64,000 nt of DNA, taken from positions 11,470,001 through 11,534,000 of the forward strand of contig NC_003281.10 in NCBI RefSeq assembly GCF_000002985.6, in the 5' to 3' direction. The notes under the pieces are model-generated. The model made no database searches and was not told where the DNA came from. It saw nothing but the letters and a program-made list of their open reading frames with translations. A program made the translations under genes and the position numbers. Shown one piece after another: positions 21,401 through 31,006 of this stretch. The stretch's first letter is position 1, and each line of letters begins with the position of its first letter. This DNA comes from Caenorhabditis elegans. Lineage: Eukaryota > Nematoda > Chromadorea > Rhabditida > Rhabditidae.

Positions 21401-22785
21401 TTGCCGCACAGAAAAAGAGGCGGCGCTTGATTTTGCAACTCTGTGGCGCGGTTTTTCGTCCTTTTTGCAGATTTTTTCATTAAAATTTCGGTTTTACTCA
21501 CAATCTTATGAGAATTAAAATCGAAACTCTATCGAAAAAAAATCTACAAAAAAGGAGGAAAAATCGTGCCGCAAAGTTGCTAAATTAGGCTCCGCCTATT
21601 TTTTTTTGCGGCGTTGTTTTTTTTTTGTTGCAAAATTCACGGTCTAGTTTCACCAGCCAATTCCCACATTTTCATCGTTTCCAACAACTTTCAGCTGCTC
21701 GGCGACAAATTCCATTTCCTGTTGGGCTCCGCGACTGTGCTCCAAACTTCCGGTGGCTCGGATTGCACTGCCAACTCGGACTGAATAAAAAATTGTGAAA
21801 AAATTTTTTTTTCGATAAATTTATAGTTTTTTTCCTCTTTTTCCGTACATTTTTTTTTTATTTTTTGAGTTTTTTTATGTGATTTTTTGAGTTTCAAAAA
21901 ATCGCAAAAAATCGAAAATTTAAAATAAATATTTTTTTTTTCGATTTTTCGAATTTATTTTCAATTTAAATTTACGTTTTTTTAAATTTTTTGGCCGCCA
22001 AATTTGAATTTTTAATTTTTTTTTTAAAATTGTGGCGCGAAATTCAAATTTTAATTTTTTTTCAAAATTTAATTTTTTTTTAAATATATTGGCGCGAAAT
22101 TCAAATTTTAACTTTTTTTTCAAAAATTTTGGCGCCAAATTTGAATTTTATTTGTTTTTAAAAAATTTTGCCGCTAAATTCAATTTTTAAATTTTTCCAA
22201 GAATAATTGGCGCGAATTTAAAATTTTAATTATTTTTCAAAGATTTTGGCGCGGAATTCAAATTTTATTTACATTTTAAAAATTGTCGGCTCGAAATTTA
22301 AATTTAATTATTTTTTTTTTATCTTGGAGCGAATTTCAAATTTTATTCGTTTTAAGAAATTTTTTGATAGAAACTCAAATTTTAAATTTTTTAACCAAAT
22401 TTTATTTATTTTTTAAATAATTTTGGAGAGGAATTAAAAATTTAATTTTTTTTTCAAACATTCTTGCGCGAAATTCAAATTTTTAATTTTTTTTTTTCAA
22501 AAATTTTGTTGCGAAGTTCTATTTTTTGGCGCAAAATTCAAATTTTTTAAAAAAGTGCAATTTTTCAGGAATTTCCGGTTTTTTAAACCAAATTTTCCGT
22601 AATTTTTCCATCCAAAACTATTCACTTTCTTGGCCAATTTCCTTGTTGGCAACCAGTTGAATCGGTTCTCCAGCCCGTCCTTTGTCGATTTTCACAAAGA
22701 CATTTTTGCCGCTTTTCTGCACACTTTTTGCCCATCCATCCAGCGTTTTTGTGGAGAATTTCCGATAATTTTGGAGAATCCGCAT
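18406..22785 (-). CDS. nars-2: Mitochondrial-type asparaginyl-tRNA synthetase
   Basis: Class II aminoacyl-tRNA synthetase that charges tRNA-Asn. Exons: 22785-22626, 21780-about 21668, 21378-21074, 20180-20069, 18972-18406; about 418 residues (human NARS2 is about 477). The second donor is least certain: 21668 keeps phase, 21654 does not. The OB-fold region reads [14 protein letters not shown]. Motif 2 is [18 protein letters not shown] followed by [13 protein letters not shown]. Motif 3 is [20 protein letters not shown], followed by KDTVAFPR. The N-terminus [14 protein letters not shown] is basic with no acidic residue, a good mitochondrial presequence. A TTTCAG acceptor lies 18 nt before this ATG, so the mRNA is probably trans-spliced there. 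The introns carry a CCAAT-rich repeat array and a foldback. Confidence 0.93.
19085..20970. repeat. Array of CCAAT-rich repeat units in nars-2 introns
   Basis: At least six copies (near 19090, 19395, 19735, 20340, 20550, 20865) of a unit beginning CCGACCAATCAGCGAT and containing CCCACTTTTCAACCAATCAG, with its complement GCTGATTGGTCGGGG. Each copy is an imperfect inverted repeat with two CCAAT and one or two ATTGG pentamers. Spacers carry 'gggtctcgccgcgaaat' blocks. Related units occur at 49.67, 50.10 and 50.58 kb. Confidence 0.85.
21390..21650. repeat. Foldback element D, copy 1
   Basis: Left arm 'gccgcacagaaaaagaggcg' to 'gcgcggtttttcgtcctttt'; right arm 'aaaaggaggaaaaatcgtgc' to 'tttttttttgcggcg'. 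It abuts the acceptor of nars-2 exon 3 (exon edge 21378). Relatives are at 47.77-48.05 and 62.28-62.49 kb. Confidence 0.75.
21930..22560. repeat. Degenerate tandem repeat in nars-2 intron 1
   Basis: A unit of about 55-65 bp, 'ttggcgcgaaattcaaattt' plus T-rich spacer, recurs about ten times with decay. It forms A/T-run rich intronic DNA with no coding potential. Confidence 0.7.
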
Positions 22786-23094
22786 ATAGTTTTTTTGTGG
22801 AGTCTGAAATTTGAAAAATTAGTAGTTTTTTGTGGTATTTCAAAAATAACATGGGGTTTTTCGAATTTTTTTTGCTCAATTTTCATTTAAAAAATAATTT
22901 AATTTAATTTTCCGAGATTTTGGGATAAATCTTTTCAAATATTCAATTTTCTTTAGGAAAAAAAATTTTTTTTTTAGGTCTGAAATTAGATTTTTCAATT
23001 TTTTCCCAATTTTCCCTAAATTAATTGGAAATTTTCCATTTTTTCCAGTTTTTTTTTATTTTTAGAATTTAAATTTTTTTTTCCCATCTAAAAA

Positions 23095-23220
23095 GATGTC
23101 TCATGGAGATGACGTCTCGTCTAAATTGCACTTTTCCCTCCCTCCCGGCTCGCTGAGCCCATGCGCAATCATCAGATGAGCTCGCCGAGATTGACACAGA
23201 CAAGGCGACGAAAAAGGGAA
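23095..23220 (-). other. GC-richer island upstream of nars-2, function unknown
   Basis: About 120 bp of GC-rich unique sequence stands out of AT-rich DNA, 300 bp upstream of the synthetase start. It contains a short ORF (MIAHGLSEPGG) on the minus strand, but no donor joins it in phase to the first nars-2 exon. It could be a promoter or non-coding first exon. Confidence 0.35.
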
Positions 23221-23559
23221 AGAAATGGCAACTTTTTCTCCAATTTTCTTTTTCTTTATTTTTTGAATAATCAAAGTTCCTATTTTAGTTTTTTTTTTTT
23301 TTTTTGGTTTTTTTTCAGACCTACAAGCATGGTCATATTGATTTTTTTCTAGCGAATTGTTGAAAAAATTTACCATTAATTGTTGTCAAAAAGTGTACAA
23401 ATTTCTTCAAAATACCCTCTAGAATTCTCTGAATTCTCTGAAATTTGATAAAATAATTAAGAAATTCAACAAAAAAATTTCAGATTCAGTTTAAAGAAGA
23501 ACAGAAAAAAAAACAAAAAATCGGAAATACTGGAATAAGAATTGGATTTATTTTTTTGG

Positions 23560-24085
23560 AAAAAAAAATCAAAAAGTCATCACCACTCAATTAATTTCGA
23601 ATTATATCACCCGGACGCGAAATTTCACGACTTTTGCGCCGAAAATACGGTCTCGACACGACAAATTATCGTTAGAAGCAATAAGGTGTGCGCCTTTAAA
23701 GATTACTGTAGTTTCAAACTTTTTGGAATTTTTTAATCGATTTTTTTTTAAAAAATGTTTTCCCGATTTGTAAACATTCAAGTGTTTGAGTCATTTGAAT
23801 ATTTTTTAATCGAAATAATTTTTTTTTTAGAGTTTTTTCGATTAAAACATTACACAACCACTTGAATGTTTACAAATCGGGAAAACATTTATTTAAAAAA
23901 AATCGATAAAAAAATTCCGCAAAGTTTGAAACTACCGTAATCTTTAAAGGCGCACACCTTATTGCTTCCAACGATAATTTGTCGTGTCGAGACCGTATTT
24001 TCGACGAAAACATCGTAAAATTTCACGTCCGGGTGATATAATTCGAAATTAATTGAGTGATGATGACTTTTGGATTTTTTTTCTC
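23560..24085. repeat. Large foldback element
   Basis: Arms of about 240 bp mirror each other. The left arm, 'gtcatcaccactcaattaat' through 'ggtctcgacacgacaaatta' to 'gattactgtagtttcaaact', is answered by the right arm ending 'aattaattgagtgatgatga'. The loop is about 20-40 bp. Identity is high, suggesting a fairly young copy. Confidence 0.88.
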
Positions 24086-24227
24086 AAAAAAATTCAGTCT
24101 TGAATCAAATGCTTCCGATTTTTTTTCCGTTTTGAGCGGTTTTTCTGTGCTCCTTTAAGCTACAGTAACCTTCACGCACTTTTAAAAGTGCGTGGGTGGG
24201 GGTATGGTATCATTTCGAAATTTGTCA

Positions 24228-24425
24228 CCCACGTGGTGTCCGAGTGTCTCATTTCAGCTTGATCTGCGTAGATCTACAATAATGCGGGAGAAGAGACGCA
24301 GAGTTCTCAACTGATTTCGTATGGTTAAGAACGTGCTGACGTCACATATTTTTAGGCAAAAAACACCCGCATTTTTGTAGATCAAACCGTAATGGGACCG
24401 CCTGGCACCACGTGGTCACCGCGTA
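24228..24425 (+). repeat. Palindromic repeat A, copy 3 (complete)
   Basis: The most complete copy, flanked by CACGTGGTG at both ends. It has GTAGATCTAC, GAGACGCAGAG and GTGACGTCAGC-type motifs (here GCTGACGTCACA) and an uninterrupted GGTTAAGAACG, which is the empty form of the TTAA site used by the nested insertions at 27.06 and 28.30 kb. Confidence 0.88.
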
Positions 24426-25230
24426 GGAGCTAACAAACTTGATGACAATTTTATATTAGAAACCTAACAAATCATATGTCAAGTTTCTCATAAAATTCTC
24501 GAAATTCTCTCTCCCGACTAATTTGATAAAACCATCTGTCGTTTTCGTCTCCGTCACACACTTCCTCTCTCTCTCTTCTCATTTCGTAATAATACATACA
24601 GTTTTTGGTCGTTTTTTCTCATTTTCTTCTTTGATTTTTCTCGAGTTTTTTGAGCCATCCAAATTATGATGAAACAAGTTGAGGAGAGTACAGGTGTGTG
24701 TGTGTGTGTTCAGAGCAAACTGAGCAAACAAAGCCCGCTACTACTACCTCTCTCAGGTGCTTCTTCTTTTTCTCGTCAAACATAGCAACTCTTTTGCCAT
24801 TGGGGGGCTCCTTTGCGTGTGAAATGGGAATATTTTTCCATATTTCCGTTGCTTGTTTTATGTTTTATCATCTCATTTCATTTTGGAGCTCTACTTTTGG
24901 CTCCAAATGGCTCCACTGGGCTCCGAAAGAATTTCCGCGTGAAATTTGGTGTCAAATTTCCAATTTCACGTTAGGAAGAAGCCAGACATTTCTATATATA
25001 TTCTCTGCCAATATGTGTGTGCTTCTCTTGCCCGTTTTACTCTAAAACGAGACGAGAACATGCGAGATTTCCTGACACAAAATCAGATAGAAAAGTGCGT
25101 TCTTCTTTCTTTTTTCTCTCTGTTTTTCTTTGTTTCAGCGAGCTGTGATGCTCACAAATCGTTAACTTTGCTTTTCTTTTTTTTTTGGAATTTTTTTTCC
25201 GGCAAAAAAATAAGAAGATAGCAGTTAACT
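24426..25230 (+). promoter_or_regulatory. Probable upstream region and alternative first exon of the four-pass membrane gene
   Basis: This unique pyrimidine-rich sequence is unlike the repeats around it. It contains ATGATGAAACAAGTTGAGGA at 24666, ending in a donor CAG|GTGTGTG at 24693. Exon 24666-24693 (28 nt) would join in frame to the acceptor at 26868, giving the extra N-terminus MMKQVEESTE. The model is plausible from phase alone. Confidence 0.4.
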
Positions 25231-25439
25231 TGTAAAACTCTTTAAAAATTTCTTCGAAATCCAAATTTTTTCCGAAAAAAAAACGGATTTTGCGGCACTT
25301 TGTCGGTTTGCCCCGATTTGCCAGAAATATTCAATTCTGGTAAATAGCCGGAAATTTTTGCCGAATTTCTTAACGACGGAAACACTTAAAATTGTGCCTT
25401 TTTGAAAATTGAAATTTCCAACAAAAAAAAATGTGCAAA

Positions 25440-26205
25440 CCCACAATTTGCCGAAAATTTTCGGCAATTGCCGTTTTTCCGGAAAATTCCGATTTTCCGG
25501 AAATTTTCAATTCCGGGAATTTGCCAATTTGCTGGAAATTTCAATTCCGCTAATTTGCCGATTTGCCGGAAATTTCAATTCCGCTAATTTGCCGATTTGC
25601 TGGAAATTTCAATTCCGCTAATTTGCCGATTTGCCGGAAATTTCGATTCCGGCAATTTGCCGATTTGCCGGAAATTTCAAATCCGGCAATTTGGCGATTC
25701 GCCGGAAATCTCAATTCCGGCAATTTGCCGATTTGCTGGAAAATTTCAATTCCGACAATTTTTATAATTTTGCCGAAAATTTCAATTCCGGCAATTTGCC
25801 AATTTGCTGGAAAATTTCAATTCCGCTAATTTGTCGATTTGCCGGAAATTTCGATTCTGGCAATTTGCCGATTTGCCGGAAATTTCAAATCCGGCAATTT
25901 GGCGATTTTCCGGAAATTTCAATTCCGGCAATTTGCCGATTTTCCGGAAAATTTCAATTCCAGCAATTTGCATATTTGTGCCGGAAGTTTCAAATCCGGC
26001 AACTTGCCGATTTGACGAAAATTTCAATTCTGGCAATTTTCCGATTTGCCGGAAATTCCAATTCCGGCAATTTGCTGACTTGCCGGAAATTTCAATTCCG
26101 ACAATTTGCCGATTTGCCGGAAAATTCAATTCCGGCAATTTGCATATTTTTGCCGAAAACTTCAGTTCCGGCAATTTTTCGATTTGCCGAAAAATCGTTT
26201 GAATC
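25440..26205 (+). repeat. 34-35 bp minisatellite (GCCGGAAATTTCAATTCCGG unit), array 1
   Basis: About 22 tandem units of 'ttgccgatttgccggaaatt' + 'tcaattccggcaa' with point changes and some indels. Because the unit is not a multiple of three and carries few stops, all three plus frames and one minus frame stay open for 60-200 codons; these are not genes. A second array in the opposite orientation lies at 57.70-58.22 kb in an xpb-1 intron. Confidence 0.93.
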
Positions 26206-26870
26206 CACGGGTTCGCCGCCAAACACCTAACGAGACCCATGGTTCAAGGGCGGAGCGTTTTCAATTGGCCGTGGAGCGCGTTTTCACGTCGATGCGTCGA
26301 GAAAACTCTCCTTTTTCATAGTGATCGAATTTTGTCGATTAGTATCAAAGCTTGCATCAATTCAAAAATGTTGAGTCATTTTTGAGCTTTTTTCGATGCA
26401 CTGAGAACTTTTCAGAGATCGAATTGTCAAAACTCGCCAATTTTCCCACTAGTGGCCGAGTTTTCCTTTTTCCAAGGCCACCTACCATACTTTAATCTCT
26501 CTCACGATTAAGTACACAGGCTTCCAGAGTTACTTTCTAAATCAATAAATATGACTCACAATCAGTCATAATATCGAGAAAAAAAAACGTCTGGCTCCCT
26601 CCAATCTTCCTCTCTTTTTCTCTAATTCTCCTCACACTTCATTCCTTTTTTCACTGATATACATACCGTGGGGGGGGGGGGGACACCGCCCTGTCATAAG
26701 TGAGAAAAAATGTCTTTATGATAGTAGGAGAACGAGGTATAGAAGGTCAAGGCGCTATCAGAAAATTGTCTGATTGCCTCCGTCTCTGCTTCCACTGTTC
26801 CTTCTCTAAGTTTCTTTGCCAATTTTTCGCTTTTTTTTTGCCTTTTTTCCACCTCTTTTTCTTTGCAGAA
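26206..26870. other. Non-genic stretch before the membrane-protein start
   Basis: It holds a dispersed repeat at 26215-26310 (related to 63.69-63.77 kb, 'gagacccat' to 'gcggagcg'), a G13 run at 26670-26682 and a pyrimidine tract leading to the acceptor TTTGCAG at 26868. Confidence 0.6.
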
Positions 26871-29800
26871 ATGGGTAAGGACTACAATTATGGTGGTGGA
26901 TATCGCCCATATGGGTATTCCCCAGCTCCGGCTGCACCATCCATGGAGATCACAATTAATCAGGTAGGTTCTGGAGCCTCAGGCGGTCCCATTACGGTTT
27001 GATCTACAAAAAATGCGCGAATTTTTGTTTCCCAACAAAATGTGACGTCAGCACGTTCTTAACGGAGGAATAACGGTTCGAACGATTTTGAACGTATAGA
27101 CTCAAAATGAGCTCAAATAAACGAATTTCGTAATGAAACAGCTCAAAAATTTTTCAAAAATTTTTTATGGTGGTTCAAAATTTTGAAAAAATTTTGAACC
27201 GCTATAAAAAATTTTTGAAAAATTTTTGAGCAGTTTCATTACGAAATTCGTTTATTTGAGCTCATTTTGAGTCTATACGTTCAAAATCGTTCGAACCGTT
27301 AGTCTCCCTTTAATCATGCGATATCAGTTGAGAACTCTGCTCCCGCATTTTTTGTAGATCTACGTAGATCAAGCCGAAATGACAACACTCTGAACCAAGC
27401 TTAATTCCGTCTTCAGAACCAATCATCTGCCTCACTACCAGCTCGCTATGGGAATAGCTCTTCGGGATCGTCTCTGCCACGTCGGTGTGCTCCACCATCA
27501 GCTCCACCACCGCCACCACCAGAGTACTGTGTGCCCGATCAGCCGGGATTCAATCCGATGTGGTTTGATCGGTTCCCGAGACGTGAGAATCGGGGAATGT
27601 TCCGATTGTGTCTGGTCGAGCTGATGTTGGCTGGTGGGTTTTTTTTTTGCTTGACGGCCGTCTAGAAGTTAGGTGGCCTAGAAAATTAGAAAGTTAGGCC
27701 ATGGCTGTGGGGCAAAAGGCTTCGAGATCAACTGCTGCAAGCTCCAAGAGCCCAAAAAGTCTAGATTTTGAGCCTATGAGCTTCTGGAGTTTTCCGCAAA
27801 GTCAGTGAAAAATTTCAGAGACTTGCTGAAAGCTTCAAGCTTTTTATTAGCTTTTTATAACCATTTTCGGCTATTTTTAGAGCCAAAAATTCAAGACTCA
27901 TAACTCTAGAAGCTTGATCTCATTTCCAAAATGTATAGGTATACCTGTAGGTAGCCTATAGGCACCGAGTTTCAGCAAACTCTGGGCAAAATTCGCATTC
28001 TCCATGAGAAAGCAGCTGCAACTTTCATATATACAGCTCTTTTTGGAAAGCTCCGAATTTACAGCTGAACAGAGGCCAAGCTTAGAGTTTCGGGGCTCTT
28101 GGAAGCTTGAAGCTTTCTAACTGAGATCTGGAGCTCCTGCAGCTGTAGAAAAAGGCTCGTGTTACAACGAACTGACAGTTAGGCTCCCTGAGCTCTGAAG
28201 CTCTAATGCCGTGTGGTGTCAGAGTGTCCCATTTCGGTTTGATCTACAAAACAACGCGGGAGTAGAGACGCAGAGTTCTAAACAGATTTCACATGGTTAA
28301 AGGAGGACTAACGGATCGGACGATTTTGAACATATAGACCCAAAATGAGCTGAAATGAACGAATTTCGTAATGAAACTGCTCAAAAATTTTTCAAAACAT
28401 TTTTATGGTGATTCAAAATCTTGAAAAAATTACACTGATTTTAGCTAAAATCACGAATTTTTCCCATTTTTTCGTGTCACATATGTCCGAAGTTGACTTT
28501 TTTGAATTGTCGTCTTTTATTACATATAGTGGTAGTTTATCTCATTTAATTTCGTCGATTAAAGAACATTTAAAGCCGATAGGTAACCAAAAATTATCGA
28601 AATTGGTTACCTATCGGCTTTAAATGTACTTTAATCGACGAAAAAGAAATGAGATAAACTACCAATATATGTAAAAAAGGGCGATAATTCCAAAAAAGCT
28701 AACTTCGGACAGATGTGACACGGAAAAATGGGCAAAATTCGAGATTTTAGCTAAAATCAGTGTAATTTTTTCAAAATTTTGAACCGCCGTAAAAACTTTT
28801 TGAAAATTTTTTGAGCAGTTTCATTACGAAATTCGTTTATTTGAGCTCATTTTGAGTCTATACGTTCAAAATCGTCCGAACCTTTAGTTCTCCTTTAAGA
28901 ACGTGCTGACGTCACATTTTTTCGGGAAAAATATCCCGCATTTTTTGTAGATCAAAATGTAATGCCGAGCTTCTAATTTGAAAATTCACGGGTAATCCTT
29001 TTTTTTTCAGTGGTAATTCTTGGCGGTGGAATCTGGTGTTACCGTGACACCTCCGACTATTGCCCATACTACTCGGCAATCTGGACATCCGCGATCTACA
29101 TCATCAACGCCATCGTCGGATCAGCGGCCGCCAAGATGGGAGCTCTGAACCTCTATATGGCTCACTTGACACTTTCGCTAGTCTCAGTGATGATGTGCCT
29201 TATTAGTGGAGGACTTTCAGCTAGAAACTGGGCTTTGGTGGGAACTTATCATCATCCACGAATCGATAGAGATGAAGCATTCTGCCTTTTGGGTACTCAT
29301 GACACCAGCAGGTTTGTCTCGGGGGATCAGAGTGCCTCATTTCGGTTTGATCTACCTAAAAATGCGGCGGAAAAATTCCCGCATTTTTTGTAGATCAAAC
29401 CAGGAAATTCCAGAAAAAAAAAATGCTGCAAATTCCAGAATCTCGTACATATTCTCGCATATGGATAAATATGACTTTGCAAAATGCCTGTGGCAGTTGA
29501 AAGTTGGAGTTGCTGTGAATTCTGTGCAATTTGTGATTGCCGCTATTGAGGGTGAGCACATTTTGAGGAAATTTCGTTGTGGAAAATAGGAAATATAGAT
29601 AATTTTCCGAGATTTTACACTAAATTCCAGGTTTTTTCTGGGAAAACCCAGTTTTTTTCGGTTTTTTGGCAGAAAATTATTTAAAAAATCATGTTTTAAT
29701 ACAATTTTTTAATAGATTTCTACATTAAACTCAAATTTTTTGAGCGATTTTTTGTGAAATTTGATTCTAAAATTAGAAAAAATTATGGAATTTGGTGGAT

Positions 29801-30550
29801 TTTAGCGAATTTTTTTCTGTTTTTTTCGCTAAAAAAAATCAATTTTTGAGCTATTTTCTGAGTTTTTATACTAAATTCAATGTTTTTCTGTTTGAAAAAA
29901 TAAAAAATAATCAATTTTTGCAGTTTTTTTCTGTTTTTTCGTTAAAATTAAATTAATAGGCTATTTTCCAATTTTTAGACTAAATTTTATATATTTTTTA
30001 AGTGAAAAACTCGAAAATTATCGATTTTAGCGGATTTTAGCGTTTTTTCGCTTTAAAAAAAATCAATTGCTAAGCTATTTTCTGGGTTTTTAGACTAAAT
30101 TTTAAGTTTTTTTAGTGAACAATTTAAAAAATTATCGATTTTAGCGTTTTTAAATCAATTTCTAAGCTATTTTCCAATTTTTTAATACAAAGTTTTAAGT
30201 TTTTTAGTTAAAAAATCTTAAAAATCGTTCATTTTGGCTAATTTCTCAGTAAAAATTGAAAATTAGCAGTTTTTCCACATTTGAGCATAAAAATTCAAGT
30301 TTTTCAATTCAAAATTAGGAATTTTAAGTCAAATTTTCTTGAATTTTTCATAAAAAATGCAAATTTGAAGTAAAAAAATGAGCAATTTCATGCTCAAAAA
30401 TTAGGAAAAAAATTGGTTTTAACCGAAATTTTCTGGTTTTTCATCAGTTTTCACTGTAAAATTCCAATTTTTATAATTTTTTTTGCAGTTTTTCTCAACA
30501 TTCTCTCGGCAATTCTGTGCATGAAGAGGACGTGTACATCGTGCTTCTAA
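26871..30550 (+). CDS. Four-pass membrane protein, Pro/Tyr-rich N-terminus
   Basis: Exons 26871-26963, 27417-27633, 29011-29311, 29439-29551 and 30489-30550 give 261 residues with phase kept throughout. The ATG lies two bases after a TTTTTCTTTGCAG acceptor. The cytosolic-type N-terminus is Tyr/Gly/Pro-rich (DYNYGGGYRPYGYSPAP) with a Pro6 run in exon 2. Four hydrophobic segments follow: VELMLAVVILGGGIWCY, IWTSAIYIINAIVG, LTLSLVSVMMCLISGG, and a long last one from VGVAVNSVQFVIAAIE through FLNILSAILCM. The C-terminus is Cys-rich (RTCTSCF). The topology resembles MARVEL/tetraspan-type families, but I see no diagnostic motif and do not name one. AATAAA lies at 30695. Intron 2 holds two palindromic repeats carrying nested insertions; intron 3 is essentially one short repeat. 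Confidence 0.88.
26980..27395 (-). repeat. Palindromic repeat A, copy 4, carrying a nested TTAA foldback
   Basis: Outer halves match repeat A. At its TTAA (27059-27062 and 27310-27313) a 250 bp foldback starting 'cggaggaataacggttcgaa' is inserted, with TTAA on both sides. The foldback arms include the complementary 'gaacgattttgaacgtatag'. The whole lies in intron 2 of the membrane-protein gene. Confidence 0.85.
28205..28965 (+). repeat. Palindromic repeat A, copy 5, carrying a nested foldback with a second insert
   Basis: Outer halves match repeat A. At the same TTAA (28297-28300 and 28895-28898) a relative of the 27.06 kb foldback is inserted. Its loop holds a further inverted repeat (about 28425-28785) with arms 'cgaagttgacttttttgaat' and 'cttcggacagatgtgacac'-type complement. 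This is three levels of nesting. Confidence 0.82.
29312..29438 (+). repeat. Short internally deleted repeat A filling intron 3
   Basis: The 127 nt intron is mostly 'ggggatcagagtgcctcatttcggtttgatctac' ends plus the inverted 'cattttttgtagatcaaac' half, that is, a shortened repeat A (about 29320-29402). Only the splice-site edges and the branch/acceptor region are not repeat. Confidence 0.75.
29552..30488. repeat. PATC-like A/T-run intron 4
   Basis: About 0.9 kb of AAA/TTT runs in roughly 10-base rhythm with recurring 'gctattttctgagtttttag' blocks about 100-120 bp apart, so it is also a decayed tandem repeat. No coding potential. Confidence 0.6.
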
Positions 30551-31006
30551 CAACTCTTCAATTTTCTCCAAAAAAACTCTACGGTTTCTTTTTTGTTCAT
30601 TTTATGCCATATTTCTACGCATTATAGATATTTATACGTGCAAATTGTTCACTTTCAATGCTTTATCACTATTTTTTTTAGAAATTTTGGAAAAAATAAA
30701 AAACTTACAAATTTTTTAATTTCACTGGAATTGCAGTTGTAGAAGGTCTGAAATAATAATTAGAAATTATTTTTAAAAATAATAAAAAAACGAGAAAAAA
30801 ATCTGAAAAAAAAGCAAATTTGAGGTGAATTCTACCGATTTTAGGCACTGAAAAATGTCAAAAAATAGCTGAAAAATCAATGAAAATTTGAAAATTTTTT
30901 CGAATTTTCCATTCATCATAATCACAACAACAAGGCAGAAAAGCAACAAAGAAAGGCTAAAAAAATCTATAAATTTTAAGAGAAAAATTAGAGAAATTTA
31001 TTCAAT

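Noticed and set aside
25440-26240. Long ORFs in all plus frames and one minus frame (up to 199 residues)
   Set aside because: They follow from a stop-poor 34-35 bp tandem unit, not from coding selection; the same peptide pattern appears in every frame.
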